Positions 24,351-32,673 of a stretch of DNA of 64,000 nt are shown piece after piece (position 1 is the stretch's first letter; the number at the start of each line of letters is the position of its first letter). The DNA is taken from contig NZ_SSNH01000007.1 of NCBI RefSeq assembly GCF_005877005.1, positions 186,001 to 250,000 of the forward strand. The letters run 5' to 3'. A program made the position numbers and the translations under genes. The DNA comes from Sinomonas susongensis. GTDB taxonomy: Bacteria > Actinomycetota > Actinomycetes > Actinomycetales > Micrococcaceae. Under the pieces are notes generated by a model that had not been told where the DNA came from, did not search any database, and saw nothing but the letters and a program-made list of their open reading frames with translations.

Positions 24351-25917
24351 GCCCACTTCAGGCGCGAGGGGCGGGGCCGCGCGCGCCGAAGCCGCGCCCG
24401 GCAAGGACCAGTTCGTCATGGCCATCGACCAGGGCACGACGAGCACGCGGGCCATCGTGTTCGACCGCGGCGGCTCGATCGTCTCGGTGGGCCAGCTCGA
24501 GCACGAGCAGATCTTCCCCCAGGCCGGCTGGGTCGAGCACGACCCGCGGGAGATCTGGGACAACACACGCGAGGTGATCGGACAGGCCCTCTCCAAGGCG
24601 AACCTTACCCGGCACGATATCGCCGCAGTCGGCATCACGAACCAGCGCGAGACGGCGGTCGTGTGGGACAGGACGACCGGCGAGCCGGTCTACAACGCGA
24701 TCGTCTGGCAGGACACGCGCACGCAGCCGATCGCCGACGAGCTCGCGGCCGACGGCGGCGTCGACCGCTTCAAGGCCACGGTGGGCCTTCCGCTCGCCAC
24801 CTACTTCTCGGGCACCAAGGTCAAGTGGATCCTCGACAACGTCGAAGGTGCCCGGGCCAAGGCCGAGGCTGGCGATCTCCTGTTCGGCAACACCGATGCT
24901 TGGGTCATCTGGAACCTCACAGGGGGAGTCGACGGCGGCATCCACGTGACCGACGTGACGAATGCATCCCGCACGCTCTTCATGGACCTCGAGACGCTCT
25001 CCTGGGACCAAGGGATCCTGGACGTCTTCGGTGTCCCGGCGACCATGCTCCCCGAGATCCGGTCCTCCTCCGAGGTGTACGGCACGGTCCACACCTCGCA
25101 GCTGCTCCGCGAAGTCCCCATCGCGGGGATCCTTGGCGACCAGCAGGCCGCGACCTTCGGCCAGGCTGCGTTCGCCAAGGGGGAAGCCAAGAATACGTAC
25201 GGCACGGGCTGCTTCCTGATCTTCAACACCGGGGAGGAGATCGTTCAGTCGAAGAACGGCCTCCTCACGACGGTGGGCTACAAGCTGGGCGAAGCGAAGC
25301 CGCACTATGCCCTCGAAGGCTCCATCGCCGTCGCGGGCTCTCTCATCCAGTGGCTGCGCGACAACCTCGGACTCATCCGGACGGCGCCGGAAGTGGAGGA
25401 GCTCGCCCGCTCGGTCAAGGACAACGGAGGCGTCTACATCGTCCCGGCCTTCTCAGGGCTGTTCACGCCCTACTGGCGGGCCGACGCACGCGGCACGATC
25501 GTGGGCCTCACGCGCTACGCCAACAAGGGACACCTCGCGCGGGCCGCGCTCGAAGCGACCGCGTTCCAGACGCGCGAGGTCCTCGACGCCGTGAACGCCG
25601 ATTCGGGCGTCCCGCTGAGCGAGCTCAAGGTCGACGGCGGGATGGTGGCCAATGATGCGCTCATGCAGTTCCAGGCCGACATCCTGGGAGTGGACGTCGT
25701 CAGGCCGAAGGTCATCGAGACGACGGCGCTCGGCGCAGCCTATGCGGCAGGACTGGCGGTCGGCTTCTGGGGCGACCTCGGCGAGCTTTCCGCGAACTGG
25801 GACGAAGACGCTCGCTGGAGCCCGCAGCTCGATCCCTCGGAGCGGGACCGGCTGATGCGCCAGTGGAAGAAGGCGGTCACGAAGTCGATGGGCTGGGTCG
25901 ACGACGACGTCCGCTAG
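24343..25917 (+). CDS. glpK: Glycerol kinase
   Basis: Phosphorylates glycerol with ATP, producing the GlpD substrate. 524 residues, about 20 more than usual because of a Gly/Ala-rich N-terminal tail before [15 protein letters not shown]. Other FGGY-family motifs: [28 protein letters not shown] and [18 protein letters not shown]. The ATG is supported by AAGGAG 6 nt upstream within the end of glpD. Followed by a 169-bp gap with regulatory structure before leuS. Confidence 0.95.
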   Translation: MSEPTSGARGGAARAEAAPGKDQFVMAIDQGTTSTRAIVFDRGGSIVSVGQLEHEQIFPQAGWVEHDPREIWDNTREVIGQALSKANLTRHDIAAVGITNQRETAVVWDRTTGEPVYNAIVWQDTRTQPIADELAADGGVDRFKATVGLPLATYFSGTKVKWILDNVEGARAKAEAGDLLFGNTDAWVIWNLTGGVDGGIHVTDVTNASRTLFMDLETLSWDQGILDVFGVPATMLPEIRSSSEVYGTVHTSQLLREVPIAGILGDQQAATFGQAAFAKGEAKNTYGTGCFLIFNTGEEIVQSKNGLLTTVGYKLGEAKPHYALEGSIAVAGSLIQWLRDNLGLIRTAPEVEELARSVKDNGGVYIVPAFSGLFTPYWRADARGTIVGLTRYANKGHLARAALEATAFQTREVLDAVNADSGVPLSELKVDGGMVANDALMQFQADILGVDVVRPKVIETTALGAAYAAGLAVGFWGDLGELSANWDEDARWSPQLDPSERDRLMRQWKKAVTKSMGWVDDDVR

Positions 25918-25926
25918 GCCCAGGCG

Positions 25927-25974
25927 GGAGGATGCCGGGGCTGCGCTAGGATAGCGGTATGCACGGCATCCTCC
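25927..25974. repeat. Perfect 11-bp inverted repeat flanking the leuS leader promoter
   Basis: GGAGGATGCCG (25927-25937) and CGGCATCCTCC (25964-25974) are exact inverse copies with 26 bp between. In the glpK transcript they could form a terminator-like hairpin followed by TTCTTC. In DNA they bracket the -10 box of the leader and could be a binding site. Confidence 0.45.
25947..25952 (+). promoter_or_regulatory. -10 box for the leuS leader transcript
   Basis: TAGGAT fits the actinobacterial TAnnnT -10 consensus and ends 6 nt before an ATG, the spacing expected for a leaderless transcript. No good -35 is seen, which is common for this promoter class. Confidence 0.5.
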
Positions 25975-25985
25975 TTCTTCACTAG
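25959..25985 (+). CDS. Putative leucine leader peptide (8 codons, MHGILLLH) upstream of leuS
   Basis: ATG CAC GGC ATC CTC CTT CTT CAC TAG: three consecutive Leu codons preceded by Ile, in an 8-codon frame that would begin at or beside the transcription start. The stop codon is directly followed by a hairpin and then a Rho-independent terminator, ahead of the leucyl-tRNA synthetase gene. This is the layout of ribosome-mediated attenuation: low charged tRNA-Leu would stall the ribosome on the Leu run and change folding downstream. A clean antiterminator partner was not found by eye, so the mechanism is inferred. Confidence 0.5.
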   Translation: MHGILLLH

Positions 25986-26002
25986 CCGCTCCCAGCGAGC
26001 GG
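25986..26002 (+). promoter_or_regulatory. Hairpin immediately after the leader-peptide stop
   Basis: CCGCT (25986-25990) pairs with AGCGG (25998-26002) around CCCAGCG. Because it abuts the TAG, a ribosome terminating there would block it while a ribosome stalled at the Leu codons would not. Confidence 0.5.
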
Positions 26003-26004
26003 CC

Positions 26005-26027
26005 GCCCCTCCCTGCGAGGGGCTTTT
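26005..26027 (+). terminator. Rho-independent terminator/attenuator before leuS
   Basis: GCCCCTC (26005-26011), loop CCTGC, GAGGGGC (26017-26023), then TTTT. A perfect 7-bp GC-rich stem with a T-run, lying 60 bp upstream of the leuS start. It can end leuS leader transcripts (attenuator) or read-through from glpK, or both. Confidence 0.7.
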
Positions 26028-26086
26028 GTGTGTCAGGGGACGAATGCTGAGGGACGCCGAGGTGACGAACAGTGGAGAGAAGCAGG

Positions 26087-28642
26087 GTGAGCGAACAGCA
26101 GGGCACGGAGCCGAGGGCTGCAGGCGTGGCCGAGGTGGCCACGGTGGCGGATGCTGCGAACGCAGGGGCTGACGCCGTTTACAGCTTCGCTGCCATCGAG
26201 GCCAAGTGGCCTGCGGTATGGGAGAAGCTGGGCGTGTTCACGCCCAAGGACGACGGGAGCCGGGAGCGCCGCTACGTGCTCGACATGTTCCCCTACCCCT
26301 CCGGCGACCTCCATATGGGCCACGCGGAGGCATTCGCGATGGGTGACGTCGTCGCCCGCTACTGGCGCCTCCGCGGCTACGACGTGCTCCACCCGATCGG
26401 GTGGGACTCCTTCGGCCTGCCCGCTGAGAACGCGGCCATCAAGCGCAACGCGCACCCCGCTGAGTGGACCTACGCGAACATCGACACGCAGGCCGCCTCG
26501 TTCAAGCGCTACGGCCTGAGCCTGGACTGGTCCCGCCGGCTGCACACCTCCGACCCCGAGTACTACCGCTGGACGCAGTGGCTGTTCCTGCGCTTCTACG
26601 AGCGCGGGCTCGCGTACCGGAAGAACCACCCGGTCAACTGGTGCCCCAAGGACCAGACGGTGCTCGCCAACGAGCAGGTCGTCAACGGTGCTTGCGAACG
26701 CTGCGGCACTCTCGTGACCAAGAAGGCGCTCAACCAGTGGTACTTCAAGATCACCGACTACGCCGACCGCCTGCTCAACGACATGACCGCTCTCGAAGGC
26801 CACTGGCCGGAGCGAGTCCTCGCCATGCAGCGCAACTGGATCGGCCGCTCGGAGGGCGCGCACGTCGACTTCGCCGTCGAGCCGACCGGTGACGGGAGCA
26901 GGCCGGAGCGCAAGGTGACGGTCTTCACGACGAGGCCCGACACGCTCTACGGTGCTACCTTCTTCGTCGTCGCGGCCGACGCCGACCTCGCGACCGAGCT
27001 CGTGGCCCCCGAGGAGGCTGCGGCCCTCGCGGAATACCAGGATCGGGTCAAGGCCCTCTCCGAGATCGAGCGCCAGAACACCGACCGCGAGAAGACCGGC
27101 GTGTTCCTCGGCCGGTATGCCGTGAACCCCCTGAGCGGGGAGAAGCTGCCGGTGTGGGCCGCCGACTACGTGCTCGCGGACTACGGCACGGGGGCCATCA
27201 TGGCCGTCCCGGCGCACGACCAGCGCGACCTCGACTTCGCCCGCGCCTTCGGCCTGCCGGTGCGCACGGTCCTCGAGACCGGCGAGGAGGATCCCGTCGT
27301 GAGCGGGGTCGCGACCGCCGGCGAGGGAACGATCGTCAACTCGGGCCCCCTCGACGGACTGTCCAAGTCCGAAGGAATCGCGAAGGCCATCGAGATCGTC
27401 GAAGCCGCGGGGACGGGGGAGGGTACCGTCAACTACCGGCTCCGCGATTGGCTGCTGTCCCGCCAGCGGTTCTGGGGAGCACCGATCCCCATCATCCACT
27501 GCGAGGCGTGCGGCGAGGTTCCCGTGCCGGACGACCAGCTTCCGGTGCGCCTTCCCGACGACCTCCGGGGCGAGCAGCTTGCCCCGAAGGGCACCTCCCC
27601 GCTCGCGGCCGCCGAGCACTGGGTCAACGTCACATGCCCAAGCTGCGGCGGCCCGGCGAAGCGCGACACGGACACGATGGACACGTTCGTGGACTCGTCC
27701 TGGTACTACCTGCGCTATCTGTCGCCGGACTACACCGAGGGGCCGTTCGATCCGGAGGCCGCGAAGCGCTGGATGCCCGTCGCGCAGTACGTGGGCGGCG
27801 TCGAGCATGCGATTCTGCACCTGCTCTACAGCCGGTTCTTCACGAAGGTCCTCAAGGACATGGGCCTCGTCGACTTCGACGAGCCGTTCGCAGCGCTCAT
27901 GAACCAGGGTCAGGTGCTCAACGGGGGCAAGGCCATGAGCAAGTCGCTCGGCAACGGCGTCGACCTCGGCGAGCAGCTCGACCAGTTCGGCGTGGATGCT
28001 GTGCGCCTCACCATGGTGTTCGCCTCGCCCCCCGAGGACGACGTCGACTGGGCCGACGTCTCGCCGTCGGGTTCCGCGAAGTTCCTGGCGCGGGCATGGC
28101 GCCTCGGGCAGGACGTCACGAGCGAGCCCGGCGCGGACCCCGCGAAGGGCGACCGCGCGCTGCGCAGCGTCACCCACCGGACCCTCGCGGACGCCGTCGA
28201 ACTCCTCGAGTCACGCAAGTTCAACGTCGTCGTCGCCAAGGCGATGGAACTCGTCAATGCGACCCGCAAAGCGATCGACAGCGGGCCCGGGGGAGCCGAT
28301 CCCGCTGTGCGCGAGGCGGTCGAGGTCGTGGCGATCATCCTGAGCCTCGTCGCACCGTACACAGCCGAGGATCTCTGGGCGGCCCTCGGCCACGAACCGT
28401 CTGTGGCGAACGCGGAGTGGCCTGCGTATGATCCGTCGCTGCTCGTGGAGGAGACCGTGACCGCGGTGGTCCAGGTCCAGGGCAAGGTCCGCGACCGACT
28501 CGAGGTGTCTCCGGACATCTCCGAGGACGCTCTGCGCGAGCTCGCACTCGCAGCACCCAACGTGCAGCGCATCCTCGACGGCAGGGGCATCCGCACGGTC
28601 ATCGTGCGCGCGCCCAAGCTGGTGAACATCGTTCCCGCGTGA
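26087..28642 (+). CDS. leuS: Leucyl-tRNA synthetase
   Basis: Class I synthetase charging tRNA-Leu. 851 residues from the GTG at 26087, chosen for GGAGA 8 nt upstream; a GTG at 26072 would add 5 residues. HIGH-type motif HMGH (76-79) in [18 protein letters not shown]-type AMSKS (616-620), zinc-type CxxC pairs (CERC, CEAC, CPSC) and the CP1 editing domain with [12 protein letters not shown]. The first ~30 residues are a disordered Ala-rich tail. Apparently controlled by a leader-peptide attenuator. Confidence 0.97.
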   Translation: MSEQQGTEPRAAGVAEVATVADAANAGADAVYSFAAIEAKWPAVWEKLGVFTPKDDGSRERRYVLDMFPYPSGDLHMGHAEAFAMGDVVARYWRLRGYDVLHPIGWDSFGLPAENAAIKRNAHPAEWTYANIDTQAASFKRYGLSLDWSRRLHTSDPEYYRWTQWLFLRFYERGLAYRKNHPVNWCPKDQTVLANEQVVNGACERCGTLVTKKALNQWYFKITDYADRLLNDMTALEGHWPERVLAMQRNWIGRSEGAHVDFAVEPTGDGSRPERKVTVFTTRPDTLYGATFFVVAADADLATELVAPEEAAALAEYQDRVKALSEIERQNTDREKTGVFLGRYAVNPLSGEKLPVWAADYVLADYGTGAIMAVPAHDQRDLDFARAFGLPVRTVLETGEEDPVVSGVATAGEGTIVNSGPLDGLSKSEGIAKAIEIVEAAGTGEGTVNYRLRDWLLSRQRFWGAPIPIIHCEACGEVPVPDDQLPVRLPDDLRGEQLAPKGTSPLAAAEHWVNVTCPSCGGPAKRDTDTMDTFVDSSWYYLRYLSPDYTEGPFDPEAAKRWMPVAQYVGGVEHAILHLLYSRFFTKVLKDMGLVDFDEPFAALMNQGQVLNGGKAMSKSLGNGVDLGEQLDQFGVDAVRLTMVFASPPEDDVDWADVSPSGSAKFLARAWRLGQDVTSEPGADPAKGDRALRSVTHRTLADAVELLESRKFNVVVAKAMELVNATRKAIDSGPGGADPAVREAVEVVAIILSLVAPYTAEDLWAALGHEPSVANAEWPAYDPSLLVEETVTAVVQVQGKVRDRLEVSPDISEDALRELALAAPNVQRILDGRGIRTVIVRAPKLVNIVPA

Positions 28643-28676
28643 CACCAACGCGACTGGCCGCCGTCAGGGCGACGGG

Positions 28677-29684
28677 GTGACTGAGCGCGCCCCGTCACCC
28701 TGGTGGCTGAGCGACCGCTTCCTCCGGCAGCGCCTCGGCCGCCTCAGGCTGTCGGTCCTGCGGCCGGAGACCCTTCCCCGGGTGCGTACCGCCGTCGTCA
28801 CCGACAGCGCGTGCGGACTGCCGCCCGAATGGCTTGCCGCCGCCGAAGCGGAGCCATGGTTCGAGGTGGTTCCGCTTTCGGTCATGGCGGGAGACGAGAT
28901 CCACCTCGATGGCCCCGAAGCCGAAGCGGCACTCGGAATTGCCCTTGCGGCAGGGCGTCCGGTGAAGACGTCGCGGCCGGCCCCTGGGGTGTTCGAGCGA
29001 ACCTACCGGCGGCTCGAAGCCGCGGGTTTCGAGGCGGTCGTCTCGGTCCATCTCTCCGGTGCCCTGTCGGGCACGGCGGACGCGGCTCGCCTCGCGGCGG
29101 AGCGCGTGGGCGTCCCCGTCGAGGTCCTGGACACCCGAACCGCCGGCATGGCCCAGGGGTTTGCCGTCCAAGCCGCGTTCCTCGCCGCCTCCACGGGACA
29201 GGACGCGGGGGCCGTGCTTGCGGCAGCACGCGAGACGCTCGACGGCGCGGAGGTCCGCTTCTTCCTTCCGAGCCTCGACCAGCTGCGGCGCGGGGGCCGG
29301 ATCGGTGCGGCCGCATCCTGGGTGGGCACAGTGCTCTCAATCCGTCCGCTGCTCGCGGTCCAGGATGGCAGGATCGTTCCGCTCGAACGCATCCGGACGA
29401 GCGCCCGGGCCCTGCCTCGGCTGCGCGAGCTCTCGGCGGCCGATGCGCGGAAGCGCGTCGATCCTCGCCTCGCCGTCCACTACTTCGGCAACCGCGGTGA
29501 GGCCGAGGCCCTCGCGCGCGAACTCGTCGAGACGCTGGGTGCCGAACCGGAGGCGCTCGTGAAGGGCACCGACGTCGTCGTCACCCCTCTTCCGGCCGTC
29601 CTCGCGGCTCACACGGGGCTCGGCGTCCTCGCAATCGTCGTCACGGGCCGGACGCGTGACGCCGCCACCGCGCCCGCCGATTGA
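28677..29684 (+). CDS. DegV family fatty-acid-binding protein
   Basis: 335 residues. DegV proteins bind a fatty acid in a deep pocket and, in Firmicutes and some others, serve as FakB partners of a fatty acid kinase. The first ~38 residues are a basic, Arg-rich extension; the DegV core starts at VVTDSACGLP and continues with PLSVMAGDE, VKTSRPAPGVF, SVHLSGALSGTADAA and a LRRGGRIGAAASWVGTVLSIRPLL segment. GTG start 34 bp after leuS. No FakA kinase is nearby. The order leuS-degV-comEA-comEC is typical of the group. Confidence 0.88.
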   Translation: MTERAPSPWWLSDRFLRQRLGRLRLSVLRPETLPRVRTAVVTDSACGLPPEWLAAAEAEPWFEVVPLSVMAGDEIHLDGPEAEAALGIALAAGRPVKTSRPAPGVFERTYRRLEAAGFEAVVSVHLSGALSGTADAARLAAERVGVPVEVLDTRTAGMAQGFAVQAAFLAASTGQDAGAVLAAARETLDGAEVRFFLPSLDQLRRGGRIGAAASWVGTVLSIRPLLAVQDGRIVPLERIRTSARALPRLRELSAADARKRVDPRLAVHYFGNRGEAEALARELVETLGAEPEALVKGTDVVVTPLPAVLAAHTGLGVLAIVVTGRTRDAATAPAD

Positions 29685-29774
29685 CTGTTCCTCCACCTCG
29701 GCCGTCCCGCGTGTCCGCCCACATAGCCGCTCCCGACTCACCAGGGCAGCCTGCAGGCCTGTCAGGCTGACTGC

Positions 29775-30632
29775 ATGGGACGAGGGAGACGCGCGGAGGG
29801 GGCGCGAGCGCGGCACCGTTGGGACCGGATCGTCCCACCGCGCGGCCCCGACGAGACCCTCGGTTCTGGCCTTCTCGTGCAGGCCCGGCCGAACGATGGG
29901 GACGACTCGGACGAAGCTGCAGCAGACGACGACCCGACAGCCTCGGGACAAGGACCACGTTGGGTTCTTTCCGCCCGGCTTGCGGCTGTCGTCGTGTGCA
30001 TTCTGGGTGTCGTCGCAGGGCTCTGGTGGTGGTCCGCGGTCTCGTCTCCGCCTGATGTCCGATCGATCGGGCCTCGTGACGCCACTCCCTCCGGCGCCGG
30101 GCATCGTCCGGCCACGGCCGAAACTGCAACGCTCGCGCCTCGCGAATCGGAAGGCGCAGCGGTCATCGTCGTGCACGTTGCCGGAGCCGTCGGCAGGCCG
30201 GGCGTCTATCAGCTTCCCCAGGGGAGTCGTATCCATGACGCGATCAGTGCTGCTGGGGGAGCGCTGCCCAATGGCGAACCGGACCGCCTCAACCTCGCAG
30301 CAGAGATCGACGACGGCGCGCGGATCGCCGTTCCCCGTCAAGGCGAGCCGATGGAGGAAGGCGCGGGCGCCGGGCCGGTGGCCCAGGCCAGCCTTACGCA
30401 AGGCGGCCGCACGACAGGCAGCCGCTCGGCGAGCGGCGCGGCGAAGGTCAATCTCAACACGGCGAGCGCGCAGGAACTCGCGCAGTTGCCCCGTGTGGGC
30501 CCAGTCCTGGCCCAGAGGATCGTCGAGTACCGCGAGCAGCACGGGCGCTTCTCGTCGCCCGAAGACCTCGATGGGGTTCCCGGGATAGGCCCCAAGATGC
30601 TCGAATCCCTCCTGCCACTGGTGTCGGTTTGA
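29775..30632 (+). CDS. comEA: ComEA family DNA-binding protein
   Basis: Surface-exposed receptor for incoming double-stranded DNA in transformation systems. 285 residues: cytoplasmic acidic/basic N-terminus, one transmembrane helix (~68-90), an SLBB-like domain (~130-190; VVHVAGAVGRPGVYQLPQGSR) and a C-terminal helix-hairpin-helix pair (VNLNTASAQELAQLPRVGP, FSSPEDLDGVPGIGPKML). The start codon has no clear ribosome-binding site, so the exact start is uncertain. Its stop overlaps the comEC TTG. Confidence 0.9.
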   Translation: MGRGRRAEGARARHRWDRIVPPRGPDETLGSGLLVQARPNDGDDSDEAAADDDPTASGQGPRWVLSARLAAVVVCILGVVAGLWWWSAVSSPPDVRSIGPRDATPSGAGHRPATAETATLAPRESEGAAVIVVHVAGAVGRPGVYQLPQGSRIHDAISAAGGALPNGEPDRLNLAAEIDDGARIAVPRQGEPMEEGAGAGPVAQASLTQGGRTTGSRSASGAAKVNLNTASAQELAQLPRVGPVLAQRIVEYREQHGRFSSPEDLDGVPGIGPKMLESLLPLVSV

Positions 30633-32452
30633 GCTCGCGACAGACGGAACGCGCGTCCTCGACGGTGTGGGGCCGCTACGTACAATCGGCCACCGACCGC
30701 TTCCACAGGCATCGCCGAGCTCGAGAGCACCAAGGCCCGTCGGGCGGCGCCCGTGCGGCCCTCGTCGAAGCACTGAGGGAATGGCTGGCATCCCGATCGG
30801 CGCGGGGCGGGGCAGCGGGTGGGACCGATTCAGCCTCGGTGAGCCGAGGGTGGAGGGATCTTCGGCTTATCCCACCCGCGGCGGCAGTCTGGGCCGGAGC
30901 GGCGTGGCCAGTCGTGGGCGCTTCAGTTGGTCTCGCGGGGTGGGCGGTCTGGGCTTGGGGGCTGGGGAGCTGCGCCGTGATGCTCGTCGCGGCAGGCATT
31001 GCGGCGATGGCAGGGTCACGAAAGGCGTCACGAAGGCCCGAAGCGCGGGTCGATGGTGCCCGCACGGCAGCGGGGCGCCGCACGCGTCTCCTCTCTGCCC
31101 ACGACAGGAAGAAGGTTGCCTCAGGAATGGGACGAAGGTTCGCGATCGTCGCCGTCGTGACCGCCGTCGCCGGGGGTGCAGGTTTCCTCGCCGGCGCGGC
31201 GCGTCTGACGACGGATACGGCAGGTCCAGCCGGTCGACTCCTTGCCGAGGGCGGTCCAGCCACCGCCAAGCTGGAGATCCTCTCGGAGCCACGGCGTCAG
31301 TCGGCTGCTGGCCGCTTCAGTACCGGGCCCAGGTACATCACGGATGCGCGGCTTGTTGCTGCAATCCGTGACGGCCAGCGTTTTGCCGCTTCGGCGCGGG
31401 TGATCTTGGCTGGTGGAGAATCCCTTCGGGGCCTGGCGCCCGGCACCCGGATCGAGCTACCTGTCCACGTCGCAGCCGGAGGGCCCGGGACGGCGTTCGT
31501 CACCGCACGAAGCTCTCCGCGGACCGTCGAGCCGCCCGGTCAGGGAGGCGTGTGGCGGGCCAGTGCACGGGAGACTCTCCGAGCACATGCGGCGTGGCTC
31601 CCAGCCGATGCCGCGGGCCTCGTCCCGGCCCTCGCAGTGGGGGATCGCAGCAGCCTCGACCCCCGCCTCGAGGAGTCCCTGCGGGTCGCGGGCCTCACCC
31701 ACCTCACCGCGGTGAGCGGGGCGAACTTCGCCATCGTCGTGGGGACGGTTGTGCTTGCTCTCCGCTCGTTCAGGCTGCCGAGGATGGCTGTGCATGCCGT
31801 CTGCGTGGTGGTCCTGGTGTGTTTCCTCGGCATTGTCGGTCCGGAGCCAAGCGTCCTGCGGGCGGGCGCGATGGGACTGGTGTCGCTCGTGGCGCTGGCG
31901 TCGGGGCGCGCAGGTGCGGGCTCGGCGGCGCTTGCGACGGCGGTGATAGCGGTCGTCCTCGCGGACCCTGCACTCGCCCTCAGCTACGGTTTCGTCCTGT
32001 CCGTCCTCGCGACCCTGGGGATCACGCTCCTCGCCCGTCCGCTCGCGGCGCGTCTCTCCGCCCGGCTGCCCACGTGGCTTGCAGCCGCGGTGGCGGTGCC
32101 GCTCGCAGCGCAGCTACTGTGCGGGCCCGTCGTCGTGCTCCTCGAGCCGTCCTTCCAGACGTGGTCGCTCGCGGCCAACCTTGTTGTGGCTCCGCTGGTC
32201 CCGCCCATCACCGTCGCTGCCACCTTGGCCCTTGCGGTCGGGCCGCTGTGCCCACCCCTGGGGTGGGCCGCGACGGCGATGGCGGGGATTCCCGCAGAGG
32301 TTCTCGCGACCGCAGCCCAAGGATTCGCGGCCCTGCCGGGAGCCCGGCTCCCGTGGGCGGAGGGACCCGCCGGCGTAATCGCGATGGCACTCGTCTCCGT
32401 CGCCTCGGCGGCCCTCGTGTGGGGCCTGGGTCATCGGCACAGAGCAGCGTGA
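30629..32452 (+). CDS. comEC: ComEC/Rec2-type DNA-uptake channel, without metallo-beta-lactamase domain
   Basis: Polytopic membrane protein of 607 residues thought to carry single-stranded DNA across the membrane. N-terminal membrane helices (~85-135), a soluble OB-like region (~195-300), then the Competence domain (~320-600) with the family motif LTHLTAVSGANFAIV and about eight helices. It ends soon after the Competence domain, so the C-terminal metallo-beta-lactamase nuclease-like domain of full-length relatives is absent. TTG start coupled to comEA (4-base overlap). The usual downstream neighbours holA and rpsT do not follow. Confidence 0.88.
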   Translation: MSSRQTERASSTVWGRYVQSATDRFHRHRRAREHQGPSGGARAALVEALREWLASRSARGGAAGGTDSASVSRGWRDLRLIPPAAAVWAGAAWPVVGASVGLAGWAVWAWGLGSCAVMLVAAGIAAMAGSRKASRRPEARVDGARTAAGRRTRLLSAHDRKKVASGMGRRFAIVAVVTAVAGGAGFLAGAARLTTDTAGPAGRLLAEGGPATAKLEILSEPRRQSAAGRFSTGPRYITDARLVAAIRDGQRFAASARVILAGGESLRGLAPGTRIELPVHVAAGGPGTAFVTARSSPRTVEPPGQGGVWRASARETLRAHAAWLPADAAGLVPALAVGDRSSLDPRLEESLRVAGLTHLTAVSGANFAIVVGTVVLALRSFRLPRMAVHAVCVVVLVCFLGIVGPEPSVLRAGAMGLVSLVALASGRAGAGSAALATAVIAVVLADPALALSYGFVLSVLATLGITLLARPLAARLSARLPTWLAAAVAVPLAAQLLCGPVVVLLEPSFQTWSLAANLVVAPLVPPITVAATLALAVGPLCPPLGWAATAMAGIPAEVLATAAQGFAALPGARLPWAEGPAGVIAMALVSVASAALVWGLGHRHRAA

Positions 32453-32673
32453 ATCGGGCCGGTCCGTCGGTGAATCCCGATGCCACAGGGTGGCCCAGGC
32501 GGGCGACCCGAGAGCACCTTCTTGTCATCGGGGAGAGCCGAAACACTCAGAGCGAATGACGAGTCCCTTGCACGCAGAGTCAATATCCCTTCGCAGAAGG
32601 GCAAAGCCACGGGCCTCCGGCGCGCGTACCTTTCAAAGGAGAGATGTGACGCAGGCCACTCTAGGAGGTTGGG
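32453..32673. other. Intergenic junction between core genes and accessory region
   Basis: 221 bp with no supported gene. It contains a short hairpin CCCTTC-GCA-GAAGGG (32588-32602) without a T-run, and AGGAGG (32663-32668) serving the next gene. No integrase, tRNA or attachment repeat is recognisable. Confidence 0.4.

Noticed and set aside
26033-28177. Minus-strand open frame of 714 codons opposite leuS
   Set aside because: Mirror of leuS codon structure; no independent signal.
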